Source of the DNA: Brevundimonas sp. A19_0
GTDB lineage: Bacteria; Pseudomonadota; Alphaproteobacteria; Caulobacterales; Caulobacteraceae
Assembly (NCBI RefSeq): GCF_017744255.1
Contig: NZ_JAGHQP010000011.1
Span: forward strand, 1-50,000
DNA: 50,000 nt
Reading direction: 5' to 3'
Shown: in pieces, positions 35,488 through 43,540 of the stretch
Layout: each line of letters opens with the position of its first letter
Position numbering within the stretch: the stretch's first letter is position 1
The notes under the pieces: model-generated
Databases searched by the model: none
What the model was told of the DNA's origin: nothing
The model's input: the letters and a program-made list of their open reading frames with translations, nothing else
Program-made: the position numbers and the translations under genes

Positions 35488-35557
35488 GAACGACGGGGCT
35501 GTTCCGGTCGTTCTCTGATATCTACGTGGGCGACGGCTCTTCCCCTCGCGAGGGGAA
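35488..35557. promoter_or_regulatory. Two palindromes in a divergent promoter region
   Basis: GAACGAC (35488-35494) and GTCGTTC (35507-35513) form a 7-12-7 inverted repeat, and TTCCCCTCGCGAGGGGAA (35540-35557) is a perfect 18-bp palindrome. They lie between the acyltransferase (minus) and the cnrYXH-like genes (plus) and are candidate operators. Confidence 0.5.
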
Positions 35558-35604
35558 TGTGAAGGGCGCGCGTATGGCAGATGGGGCGTGACGCAGGTGG
35601 AAAA

Positions 35605-35883
35605 ATGACCGACGAGATGGACAGATTGATCCGCGCGGACATGTCGGGCGACGCCGCGCGGCTTGCCGACTTTGAAGATGCGGTCTGGGCGCGGATCGGC
35701 GAACGCAGAGAGCGTGTCCGCGTGGGCCAGGTTCGCGTCGCCGCCGTCGCCCTGGCGCTGGCGATCGGCGTCACGAACGGCGGTCTGATGCTCTTGGGGC
35801 CTCAGCCAGAGCCGTCAGAAATGCGAATTTTCACCGTGTCAGCCGGCTTGTCGCCGCTTGCCAGCCTGGATGTCCGGGGATGA
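35605..35883 (+). CDS. Small single-pass membrane protein, CnrY-like anti-sigma candidate
   Basis: 92 residues: a charged cytoplasmic N-terminus (about 1-46), one membrane helix ('VRVAAVALALAIGVTNGGLMLL'-type, about 48-69), and a short periplasmic tail. Size, topology and place directly before a periplasmic metal sensor and an ECF sigma gene match CnrY, the anti-sigma factor of cobalt-nickel resistance. Sequence identity to CnrY cannot be judged by eye. Stop overlaps the next ATG (ATGA). Confidence 0.7.
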   Translation: MTDEMDRLIRADMSGDAARLADFEDAVWARIGERRERVRVGQVRVAAVALALAIGVTNGGLMLLGPQPEPSEMRIFTVSAGLSPLASLDVRG

Positions 35884-36320
35884 GGGAGAACTGGAAATCC
35901 ATGGTCATCACCGCGATCCTGGCCGCGCTGGCCAGCGGCGCGGCGACCTGGGCGACCGCGACGTGGGTCATGCAGGAGCGGCAACCGCCCAACCTACACA
36001 GCGTCGTCCATGAACAACTCGATCTGAGCGCGGAACAGGATCGCCAGCTCGACGTCATCGAAGCCCGATTTGCGGCTCAGCGCCCCGCGCTGGAGGCCGA
36101 GGTCCGCGCCGCCAATCGCGAACTAGCCGCCGCCATAGCCGCCAGTAATGGCGACACTCCGCAGGTCCAGGCGGCGGTCGATCATTTTCACGTAGCCATG
36201 GGCGACCTCCAAAAGGCCACGATCGCTCATGTCTTCGAGATGCGATCCGTGTTGACCCCCGGCCAGGCCGAGGTGTTCGACGAAGCGGTCGTCGAGGCCT
36301 TGCGCCATGACGCCGGTTAA
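35880..36320 (+). CDS. Periplasmic heavy-metal sensor, CnrX/ZraP-like
   Basis: 146 residues: an N-terminal anchor helix, then a helical hairpin domain. 'LHSVVHEQLDLSAEQDRQLDVIEARFAAQR' and 'AVDHFHVAMGDLQKATIAHVFEMRSVLTPGQAEVFDEAV' have the repeated His/Glu positions seen in metal-binding CnrX-type resistance sensors. It sits between an anti-sigma candidate and an ECF sigma gene, so it likely reports periplasmic metal to that pair. Confidence 0.85.
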   Translation: MRENWKSMVITAILAALASGAATWATATWVMQERQPPNLHSVVHEQLDLSAEQDRQLDVIEARFAAQRPALEAEVRAANRELAAAIAASNGDTPQVQAAVDHFHVAMGDLQKATIAHVFEMRSVLTPGQAEVFDEAVVEALRHDAG

Positions 36321-36329
36321 GCGCGGCGC

Positions 36330-36911
36330 GTGGGGGCCGGGCAGAGCATCGAGGTTCGCGCGGCGGGCGGAGACCGGGCCGCCTTCACCGCCTTGGTGAC
36401 CGCCACCAAGGCCGATCTCTACCGGTTCATTCGCCGCTATGTCGGCGACGAGGCCGAGGCGCATGATGTGCTTCAGGAAGCTTATGCGTCCGCCTGGCTC
36501 GCCATGCGACGATATGATCCGGCACGGCCGTTCGATGTCTGGCTGCGCTCCATCGCTCTGAACAAATGCCGCGACTGGAGCCGCCGACGGGCGGTTCGCC
36601 GCGTCGTGCGCGGGGTCATGGGTCTGGAAGCGCCCGAGGCGACGGCGGTGGGCGACGACGCGCCCATGCCTGAGGCGCGCCTGGACGACCAGCGCAGGGC
36701 CAAGAACCTGCAACGCGCTTTGTCCGATCTTCCTAACACCCTGAAGGAGCCTCTCCTGCTCGCCGCGCTCGAAGGGCGGTCCCATGCCGAGATCGCCTCC
36801 CTCCTTCGCATCACCCCCAAGGCCGTGGAAACCCGCATCGCCCGCGCGCGCAAGAAGCTGGCGGAGGTCTTGGCTCAGGCTACGGGCGAAGAGGGCTTGA
36901 CCTTGCCATGA
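36330..36911 (+). CDS. ECF-type RNA polymerase sigma factor, CnrH-like
   Basis: 193 residues. Sigma region 2 reads 'DLYRFIRRYVGDEAEAHDVLQEAYASAWLAMRRYD' and region 4 'LSDLPNTLKEPLLLAALEGRSHAEIASLLRITPKAVETRIARARKKL', both intact. GTG 36330 is the assumed start; it lies 9 bp after the sensor gene. Its activity is probably held by the two upstream products until metal appears. The CueR box of the next operon overlaps its last codons. Confidence 0.9.
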   Translation: MGAGQSIEVRAAGGDRAAFTALVTATKADLYRFIRRYVGDEAEAHDVLQEAYASAWLAMRRYDPARPFDVWLRSIALNKCRDWSRRRAVRRVVRGVMGLEAPEATAVGDDAPMPEARLDDQRRAKNLQRALSDLPNTLKEPLLLAALEGRSHAEIASLLRITPKAVETRIARARKKLAEVLAQATGEEGLTLP

Positions 36912-36920
36912 TGGGAAGGT
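36897..36920 (+). promoter_or_regulatory. CueR-type box of the multicopper oxidase operon
   Basis: TTGACC -35 with a nearly perfect interrupted palindrome: ACCTTGCCAT, G, ATGGGAAGGT (one mismatch). The best of the four boxes in the island. It overlaps the end of the sigma gene and lies 106 bp before the oxidase start. Confidence 0.8.
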
Positions 36921-37025
36921 GCACAAGGCTGCGATCCCGACCTGTGGCGACCTGACGCAAGGGTTTCGCCGCCGGGCTGCGTAATTGAACGAACGGCTGA
37001 ACATTGCCGAAGGACCTACTCACTT

Positions 37026-38837
37026 ATGTCGATGTCACAACTTGATCGCCGAACCCTACTTCGCGGCGCCGCCTTGGGCGGCGGTCTGCTGGGACTGCAA
37101 GGCCTGCTGCCCGCTTGGGCGCAGACAGGATCGGCCGGTCTGCGGGCGGACATGCCAACCCTGACCGGGTCGAACATCGATCTGAGCGTCGGCCATTCGC
37201 CCTTCACCGTGGGCGGACGAACGGGGCACGCCATCACCATCAACGGAACCCTTCCCGCGCCGCTGATCCGTCTGCGCGAGGGCCAGAATGTGCGGTTGGC
37301 CGTCACCAACACCTTGGACGAGGACACATCGATCCATTGGCACGGCCTCCTGCTGCCATTCCAGATGGATGGCGTGCCGGGCGTCAGCTTCCCCGGAATC
37401 AGGCCGGATGAGACGTTCGTCTATGAGTTCCCGATCATCCAGTCGGGCACCTTCTGGTATCACAGTCACTCCGGCCTTCAGGAGGCGATGGGCCACTACG
37501 GTCCGATCGTCATCGACCCGGCCGGCGCCGATCCGGTCGCCTACGACCGCGAGCATGTGCTGGTCCTGTCGGACTGGAGTTTCATGCATCCGCACGAAAT
37601 CCTCGACAAGCTGAAGAAGAGTCCCGGCTATTTCAACCAGCAGCGCACCACGCTGGCTGGACTGATCGACGGCAGCGACCGCATGAGCCTGGAAGAGCGG
37701 CGCATGTGGGGCCAGATGCGAATGGACCCGCGCGATATCCTCGACGTCAACGGCTCGACCTACACCTATCTGATCAACGGGCACGGGCCGCAGGAGAACT
37801 GGACGGGCCTGTTCCGCCCCGGCGAGCGGGTGCGGCTGCGGATCATCAACGCCTCGGCCATGTCGATCTTCAACATCCGCATTCCCGGCCTGCCGATGAC
37901 GGTGGTCCAGGCCGATGGCGAGAACGTGCGCCCGGTGGAGACCGACGAGTTCCAGATTTCGGTGGCCGAAACCTATGACGTCATCGTCCGGCCGACCGAA
38001 GATCGCGCCTACACGATCGTGTCTGAGGCCATCGACCGCTCGGGCATGGGTCGGGCGACCCTGGCGCCGCGTCTGGGCATGACCGCCGAGGTCCCGCCAC
38101 TGCGCGAGGTCCCGAACCTCACCATGCGCGATATGGGCATGGGCGGAATGGATCACGGCTCCATGGGCGGCATGTCCGGAATGGATCACGGGGCGATGGC
38201 CGGTATGGACCACGGCGCCCCTGCCCAAGGCGCGGCTCCGGGGGGCGAAATGGCCGGGATGTCCATGGCCGGGATGAACATGCGCGATCCCGAGAATGCC
38301 CCGCCGGACATGGCCGTGGGTGTCGGGGTCGACATGGTCGCCATGGACCCCGCCAACCGCCTCGGCGAGCGTCCGACCGGGCTGACGGACGTCGATCACC
38401 GCGTCCTGGTTTACACCGACCTGGTGTCGCTCCAGCCCAACAAGGACCAGCGCCCGCCGTCACGGACCATGGAAATCCATCTGACCGGCAACATGGAACG
38501 GTTCATGTGGGGCTTCGATGGCAGGAAGTTCAGCGAGCTGGTCGAGCCGATCCGCTTCGAGCGCGACGAGCGGGTGCGGGTGACCTTGGTCAACGACACC
38601 ATGATGGCCCACCCGATCCACCTGCACGGCCACTTCTTCGAGCTGGTGACCGGCGGACCGCCCGGCCATCAGCCGTTGAAACACACGGTCAATGTCGCGC
38701 CCGGCGGCAAGGTGACCTTCGACCTCACCGCCGACGCGCCCGGCGACTGGGCCTTCCACTGCCACATGCTGATGCACATGCACGCCGGCATGTTCAACGT
38801 CGTGACGGTGCGGCCGATGGACGGAGCTGTGTCATGA
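37026..38837 (+). CDS. copA: Periplasmic multicopper oxidase of copper resistance
   Basis: 603-residue CopA/PcoA-type oxidase exported folded by Tat ('LDRRTLLRG'). It oxidises Cu(I) to the less toxic Cu(II). Copper-ligand motifs: HWHG (H104, H106), 'WYHSHSG', 'HPIHLHGHFFEL' and 'HCHMLMHMHAGM'. A Met/His-rich stretch between about residues 368 and 420 with repeated 'GMDHG' units should bind extra copper. GAAGGA precedes ATG 37026. It heads the operon copA-copB-copC-like-cysteine-rich peptide. The symbol is shared by convention with the unrelated ATPase at 27839. Confidence 0.95.
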   Translation: MSMSQLDRRTLLRGAALGGGLLGLQGLLPAWAQTGSAGLRADMPTLTGSNIDLSVGHSPFTVGGRTGHAITINGTLPAPLIRLREGQNVRLAVTNTLDEDTSIHWHGLLLPFQMDGVPGVSFPGIRPDETFVYEFPIIQSGTFWYHSHSGLQEAMGHYGPIVIDPAGADPVAYDREHVLVLSDWSFMHPHEILDKLKKSPGYFNQQRTTLAGLIDGSDRMSLEERRMWGQMRMDPRDILDVNGSTYTYLINGHGPQENWTGLFRPGERVRLRIINASAMSIFNIRIPGLPMTVVQADGENVRPVETDEFQISVAETYDVIVRPTEDRAYTIVSEAIDRSGMGRATLAPRLGMTAEVPPLREVPNLTMRDMGMGGMDHGSMGGMSGMDHGAMAGMDHGAPAQGAAPGGEMAGMSMAGMNMRDPENAPPDMAVGVGVDMVAMDPANRLGERPTGLTDVDHRVLVYTDLVSLQPNKDQRPPSRTMEIHLTGNMERFMWGFDGRKFSELVEPIRFERDERVRVTLVNDTMMAHPIHLHGHFFELVTGGPPGHQPLKHTVNVAPGGKVTFDLTADAPGDWAFHCHMLMHMHAGMFNVVTVRPMDGAVS

Positions 38838-40018
38838 ACCGCTTCGCCGTCGCCTTCGCTCCGCTGATCCTCGCCGCCAGCGCCTTGAGCGCCCAAGCCC
38901 AGGACCCCCACGCGGGTCATACAATGCCGCCGACGCGACCCGCGCCCGCCCCGACCCCCGCGCCGCAGGAGCCCGCTCGGCCAGCGGCGCAGGACCCGCA
39001 CGCGGGGCATGTCATGCCGCCCGCGCAGACCCAGCCGGCAGCCGATCCTCACGCGGGCCACCAAATGCCGGCTGAACCGGCAACCGTCGATCCCCACGTG
39101 GGTCACGTCATGCCGGCCCCGGCGCCCGCGCAGCCTGATCCGCACGCGGACCATGACATGTCTACCATGGCCTCTGCCCAGGATGATCCGCACGCCGGGC
39201 ATGACATGTCGACGATGAGCATGGGGCCGCCGGACGTGCCTACCAGCGCCGACAATCCCGGCCGCCCCCCGGAAGAGGCGCTGCCGGCTGCCGCCCTGAG
39301 CGGCCCGGCACACGCCGCCGACATGATCTTCGGCGCAGAGGAGATGACCGCCGCCCGCCGAACCCTGGTGCGCGAGAACGGTGACGTTCGCACGACGGCC
39401 GTCATTATCGACCGTCTCGAAGCCGGGTTCGGCAGCGAGGACGAAACCTACCTCTGGGACGTCCAGGGCTGGAGCGGCGGCGACATCAACCGCTTCTGGT
39501 GGAAGTCCGAGGGCGAAGGCGACTTCGGCGGCGAACTGGAAGACGCCGAACTCCAAGCACTCTACAGCCGTGCCGTAACGCCCTTCTGGGATGTGCAGGC
39601 CGGCCTGCGCCAGGACTTCCGCGCCGACGGCGAGGACACGACGCACTTGGTCCTCGGTCTCCAAGGACTGGCGCCCTACTGGTGGGAGATCGACGCCGCC
39701 GCCTTCCTGTCGACAAAAGGCGATCTGACCGCCCGCGTCGAGGCTGAATACGATCAGCGCATCACCCAGCGCCTGATCCTTCAACCGCGCATGGAAATCG
39801 AGTTCGCGGCCAGCGACATCCCGGAGCTGGAGATCGGCTCGGGCCTGTCTTCGGTCGAGGCGGGTCTGCGACTGCGCTACGAGTTCCGAAAGGAGTTCGC
39901 CCCCTATGTCGGCGTCGAGTGGAGCCGCGCGTTCGGCGACACTGCCGACTACATCGAAGCCCGAGGCGGCGAGGCCGAAGACACTCGCTTGGTCGTCGGC
40001 CTGAAGGCCTGGTTCTAG
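38834..40018 (+). CDS. copB: Outer-membrane copper resistance protein CopB
   Basis: 394 residues. After a signal peptide comes a copper-binding region (about 24-135) with six copies of a 'DPHxGHxM' unit: TMPP, VMPP, QMPA, VMPA, DMST (with A to D change) and DMST endings. The rest is a beta-barrel of the CopB type ('LEAGFGSEDETYLWDVQGWSGGDINRFWWKSEGE') ending 'VVGLKAWF'. The ATG overlaps the oxidase stop (ATGA). It probably sequesters copper at the outer membrane. Confidence 0.93.
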   Translation: MNRFAVAFAPLILAASALSAQAQDPHAGHTMPPTRPAPAPTPAPQEPARPAAQDPHAGHVMPPAQTQPAADPHAGHQMPAEPATVDPHVGHVMPAPAPAQPDPHADHDMSTMASAQDDPHAGHDMSTMSMGPPDVPTSADNPGRPPEEALPAAALSGPAHAADMIFGAEEMTAARRTLVRENGDVRTTAVIIDRLEAGFGSEDETYLWDVQGWSGGDINRFWWKSEGEGDFGGELEDAELQALYSRAVTPFWDVQAGLRQDFRADGEDTTHLVLGLQGLAPYWWEIDAAAFLSTKGDLTARVEAEYDQRITQRLILQPRMEIEFAASDIPELEIGSGLSSVEAGLRLRYEFRKEFAPYVGVEWSRAFGDTADYIEARGGEAEDTRLVVGLKAWF

Positions 40019-40035
40019 CCCAAGGAGATCACCCT

Positions 40036-40419
40036 ATGATCCGCACCCTCATTATGACCGCCGCGCTGGCGTTCGCCGGCGCCGCCGCCGCCCAAGACCC
40101 GCATGCGGGCCACGCCATGCCCGCCCCGGCCGCCACGCCTCAGTCGGGCATCACCACCGTCCCGGCGAACGGCGCCATGACGCACGGATCGCCGGAACGG
40201 TTCAGTGTAACCTTTCCCCATGCAATGATGCTCAAGACCGTGACATTGACGGCCGAGGGCCAGGCTCCGATCGTCGTGACGGCGCCGGCGGCGCCGGCGG
40301 CCGAGACCGTCAGCGTGGCCCTGCCGCGCCTCGCGCCAGGGACTTACACCGCCGCTTGGGCGGCCGAAGGTCCGGACGGCCACAAGATGTCCGGTTCTGT
40401 CAGCTTCATGGTTCACTAG
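40036..40419 (+). CDS. CopC-domain copper-binding protein
   Basis: 127 residues, signal peptide ending AAAQ, then one copy of the same 'DPHAGHAMP' unit that is repeated in CopB, then a CopC domain ('RFSVTFPHAMMLKTVTL', 'GPDGHKMSGSVSFMV'). It lacks the mature N-terminal histidine of classical CopC. AGGAG lies 8 nt before ATG 40036. Paralogous in fold to copC at 32012 but in a different operon. Confidence 0.85.
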   Translation: MIRTLIMTAALAFAGAAAAQDPHAGHAMPAPAATPQSGITTVPANGAMTHGSPERFSVTFPHAMMLKTVTLTAEGQAPIVVTAPAAPAAETVSVALPRLAPGTYTAAWAAEGPDGHKMSGSVSFMVH

Positions 40420-40429
40420 GAGAACGACG

Positions 40430-40654
40430 ATGAAAGTCTCCACCCTGCTGGCCACCGCCGGCGCGATCCTGACCCTGAGCGCCGGCGCGGCCCTCGCCGC
40501 AGACGTTTGTGAATGCTGCAGGGACATGGCGGCGGATGCCGAGATGTCGTGCTGCGACAAGATGAAAAGCGAGCCCGACCCGGCAGACCTTGCACCGCCC
40601 GCGCCCGCGCCGTCAGAGACTCCCGAGGCCCAAGGCGATGCGGGCCATATCTGA
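40430..40654 (+). CDS. Small exported cysteine-rich protein
   Basis: 74 residues: signal peptide to about residue 24, then 'VCECCRDMAADAEMSCCDKM' with five cysteines and two methionines, then a Pro/Ala-rich tail ending DAGHI. Likely a periplasmic copper-binding peptide, inferred from composition and its place as the last gene of the copA-copB-copC-like operon. TAGGAG precedes ATG 40430 by 7 nt. Confidence 0.75.
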   Translation: MKVSTLLATAGAILTLSAGAALAADVCECCRDMAADAEMSCCDKMKSEPDPADLAPPAPAPSETPEAQGDAGHI

Positions 40655-40912
40655 TCGTCAAATTCGATGCATCTCCCGTCCCGGATGGTGCCAGGACCGG
40701 CGACGAATCCAGCTTGGACAAGGGTGTTTTGCGCCGCTGAATGCGCCGTCGTTCCAATCAGAGGCCGCTCTCTGTGATGCGAGTCGATACAGTCTGGCAC
40801 AAAAGGGATCCGGATCATCGCCTGCCCGCCCCGCCTGAAACCGGGCTCTCGGGATGTCTGGAAAGAGTCAGATCGAGCCGTTGATACGGGCGACCGGAAC
40901 CGGACAATGTAG

Positions 40913-43036
40913 TCATTCGCCTTCGCTCCGGCGCAGGTGGCTCATCTTGATCACGGCGGCCTCGGGCGCTCCGAGCCGAATGATCCCGATTGGTCGGGGC
41001 GTGCTGTTCCGCTTGTTGAACCGCACCCTCCATTCGTTGTCCCGGATCTGGCGATCAGCCCAGACCCAGCCCCATTCACGGCCAGTCCCCAGCCGGATAG
41101 CCCTGACCCACTTGCCCCGGCGGTATTGCGCCAAGGCGATCCTCGCCCGGGTCTCGTCGGCCTCGCGCTGCTCGGGCGACGGCTCGACCTCGCGATCGTT
41201 CATGGCGTCGATCATCTCGCTGAAGAGGATCGGCCAGTCGGCGTCGTCCAGCATCCGGCCGATCAGGGCGACATCCCGCCAGAGCTGCTTTTCCTCAGGC
41301 GTCTGCGGCTGGAAAAGGTCGACGTAAAACTCAAACGTCGCGAGCGGAAGATCATGCATGTCCTCGGCACCACGGACGTCCATGATCTTCGTTTCGAGCG
41401 TCGCACGGTCCACAAGCCTGCTGATCTCGCCTTCGATGTAGACCCGAACGCCCTTCCCGCCCTTACCGTCGGGACGGCCGCCATAGCCGTCGAAGGGTTC
41501 GACCGTCACGCTGCTGATCAGGCTGCGCACGATCCCCCGCGCGCGCGCCGCATCGCGTTCGTCGCCTTCGAGGGCCTGACCGAGATCTTCCAGCAAGGCC
41601 TCAAACCGCTTGATGACGAAGTCGGCCGTCAACTCGGCCGGCGGCGGCGGAGCCGGTCGGACCACTTCGCGCTGCAGCCGCTCCTGGTCCGCTCCAAGCT
41701 TCTCGAGATCGTCGTTCAGGATCTTTCGAGCGAACGGGCCCGGCTTCAGGCGGCACTGCTCGCGGATGGACTCGATCTCTTCGTTGACCTCCGCCAGCCG
41801 TTGCTGCGCACGCGTACGGCGCTCGTTGGCCGCATCGGTGGCGGGACCACGTTCCTGCAGATACTGATGGATGAACCACGTCATCACCTCCGGCTTGGCA
41901 AGCCGATCGGTCAAGCCGCTCAAGATGGCCTTCTCGAGATCCTGACGTCGAACACGACGACTGTTGGAGCAGGCTTTAAGGCGGTAGGCCGAGCAGCCCA
42001 TCGTCGTGGAGACTTGGACGTAGGAGCCGCCGCAAACGGCGCACTTCACCAGGCCGCTGAAGGTGTAGGTCGGGCGGCGGCGGTCCCGCAGCTTGGACGG
42101 CGGTCGAACAGCCAACCGTTCTTGGTTCCGGTCCCAGACGTCCTGCGGGACGATGCGCAGATCGGGTCGGTCGTGCTCGATCATATCGGCAACGTCCGCC
42201 TTGTATTTCTTCAGCTCCCCAGTTTTGGGGTCGCGCTCGTTCCTCGTCTTGCCGTGGATGTAGCGTCCCACAACCAGCGGATTCCGCAGCAGCCCATTCA
42301 TGGAGCGCTGTGTGCCGACAATGGTATTGGGATGCCACACGCGGCCGCCTTCAGGCGTTGATACGTTCTCTGCCGTGAACGCGACCGCGATCTGGTGCGG
42401 ACTGAGACCGGCATCGAAGTCGAGGTGCGCGCGCAAGACGTATTTCGCCGTCGCCGGGTCGATGACGATCTTCCGGATGGGGACGCCCTTGCGGTTGACC
42501 ACGACCTGGCCATTCTCATCGACCTCCGGGACCAGCTTGTAACCGTAGGGTGCGTCGCCGAGGAACTTGCCGCGCTCGGCCGCGGCGATCCGTCCACGGT
42601 TAGTCCGGTCCGCAAATTTGTCGGACTCGATCTGGGCCATTTCGGCATAGAGGGCGAACTCAAGGCGGCCCATGACGCCCTTGTCGTGAGTGAAGATGAC
42701 GACGTTCGCATCTTCGAGGCGGTTCTTCGCGTCGTGCAGTTCGCGAGCGTCACGGCCGAGCCGGTCCAGTTGGAAAACCGCAACGACATCCACGTCGCCG
42801 GTGGCGGCCATTGCCATCGCCTCAAGATAACCCGTCCGCTTCTTGATCGAGCGGCCGGACTTCCCCTCGTCCTTGAAGACGCCGACCACGATCCAGCCGA
42901 GGCGTTCGCAGTCTTCCTTCAGGATTCTGATCTGATCGTCGGCCCCGAGCGGGTTCTGCTGGTTGGTCGAGAACCGCGCCACGATGACGACGCGGGCGCC
43001 CGGCCCGGGCAAATCGGCCTTGCCGTAGAGACTCAC
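40913..43036 (-). CDS. Large serine recombinase
   Basis: 707 residues. Resolvase-type catalytic domain at the N-terminus with 'ARFSTNQQ' (R21, nucleophile S23) and 'LDRLGRD'; then a recombinase domain ('RGKFLGDAPYGYKLVPE'), a zinc ribbon ('CAVCGG' to 'KACSNS') and a coiled coil. The C-terminal 150 residues are an extra region without a family I know. GTG 43036 overlaps the stop of the 55-residue gene (GTGA). The 258 bp beyond its stop (40655-40912) hold no gene or clear signal. Confidence 0.93.
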   Translation of the reverse strand: MSLYGKADLPGPGARVVIVARFSTNQQNPLGADDQIRILKEDCERLGWIVVGVFKDEGKSGRSIKKRTGYLEAMAMAATGDVDVVAVFQLDRLGRDARELHDAKNRLEDANVVIFTHDKGVMGRLEFALYAEMAQIESDKFADRTNRGRIAAAERGKFLGDAPYGYKLVPEVDENGQVVVNRKGVPIRKIVIDPATAKYVLRAHLDFDAGLSPHQIAVAFTAENVSTPEGGRVWHPNTIVGTQRSMNGLLRNPLVVGRYIHGKTRNERDPKTGELKKYKADVADMIEHDRPDLRIVPQDVWDRNQERLAVRPPSKLRDRRRPTYTFSGLVKCAVCGGSYVQVSTTMGCSAYRLKACSNSRRVRRQDLEKAILSGLTDRLAKPEVMTWFIHQYLQERGPATDAANERRTRAQQRLAEVNEEIESIREQCRLKPGPFARKILNDDLEKLGADQERLQREVVRPAPPPPAELTADFVIKRFEALLEDLGQALEGDERDAARARGIVRSLISSVTVEPFDGYGGRPDGKGGKGVRVYIEGEISRLVDRATLETKIMDVRGAEDMHDLPLATFEFYVDLFQPQTPEEKQLWRDVALIGRMLDDADWPILFSEMIDAMNDREVEPSPEQREADETRARIALAQYRRGKWVRAIRLGTGREWGWVWADRQIRDNEWRVRFNKRNSTPRPIGIIRLGAPEAAVIKMSHLRRSEGE

Positions 43037-43200
43037 GACAGAGCCCCCGTCGCGCTGTCCCGTCGGGCCGCCAGCCGGGCCAGGCTGAGCGCCAGCGACA
43101 GCAGCTTCTGCTCCTCAGGCGGAAGGTCGGGATGCAGCGTGGCGTCCCGGCGATCTTCAACCCGGCGCCACAACTCGTAGTCGACGTTCGTCGCAGTCAT
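43033..43200 (-). CDS. 55-residue protein inside the recombinase operon
   Basis: Starts at ATG 43200, overlapping the stop of the 113-residue gene (ATGA), and ends overlapping the start of the large recombinase (GTGA). Sequence has 'VDYELWRRVEDRRDAT' and a helix 'EEQKLLSLALSLARLAARRDSA', suggesting a small helical, perhaps DNA- or protein-binding, factor. Double overlap strongly supports translation; function unknown. A directionality or subunit role with the recombinase is a guess. Confidence 0.7.
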   Translation of the reverse strand: MTATNVDYELWRRVEDRRDATLHPDLPPEEQKLLSLALSLARLAARRDSATGALS

Positions 43201-43538
43201 TCGCGCACCAGATCGTGGGCGATCAGCAGTTCGGCGCCCGACGCCTTCATTTCGCTGGTGATATTCATGATCGTGACCACTGATCGGCTCAGCCGCGCCA
43301 GGTCGGGCACCACGACGTAGTCGATATCCCCGGCCTTGATGCGCTGCATAAGTTGGTCCCGAGCTGGCGCCTTGGCCCCTTCGCTCCCGCTGACGCCGAC
43401 ATCCTCGAACACGCCGACAATGTCGCCGCCGATCGCGGACACAGCGGCCTTGCAGCGGTCGACGCGCTGGACACAGGGCAAAGCCCGGTCTTTGCCTTTC
43501 AAATTGGTGCGGTCATAGATGATGCAAGTCTTGGCCAT
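43197..43538 (-). CDS. Small resolvase-fold protein lacking the catalytic serine
   Basis: 113 residues that cover only the resolvase catalytic fold. Alignment by eye with the active recombinases: 'IIYDRTN' stands where YxRxS is expected, so the nucleophile serine is Asn12; 'VGVSGSEGAKAPARDQLMQRIKAGDIDYVVVPDLARLSRS' keeps SG, the first Arg and LSR. It ends before any DNA-binding domain. Two base pairs after the 159-residue gene and overlapping the 55-residue one. Probably a non-catalytic partner of the large recombinase. Confidence 0.8.
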   Translation of the reverse strand: MAKTCIIYDRTNLKGKDRALPCVQRVDRCKAAVSAIGGDIVGVFEDVGVSGSEGAKAPARDQLMQRIKAGDIDYVVVPDLARLSRSVVTIMNITSEMKASGAELLIAHDLVRE

Positions 43539-43540
43539 GG

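Noticed and set aside
35475..35774. Upstream extension of the acyltransferase frame
   Set aside because: It overlaps the CnrY-like gene on the other strand and lacks membrane or family features; GTG 35474 has a strong ribosome site.
36912..37025. ECF-type promoter before the multicopper oxidase
   Set aside because: Some GCAA/CGTAA words occur, but spacing does not match a pattern I can defend; only the CueR box is well supported.
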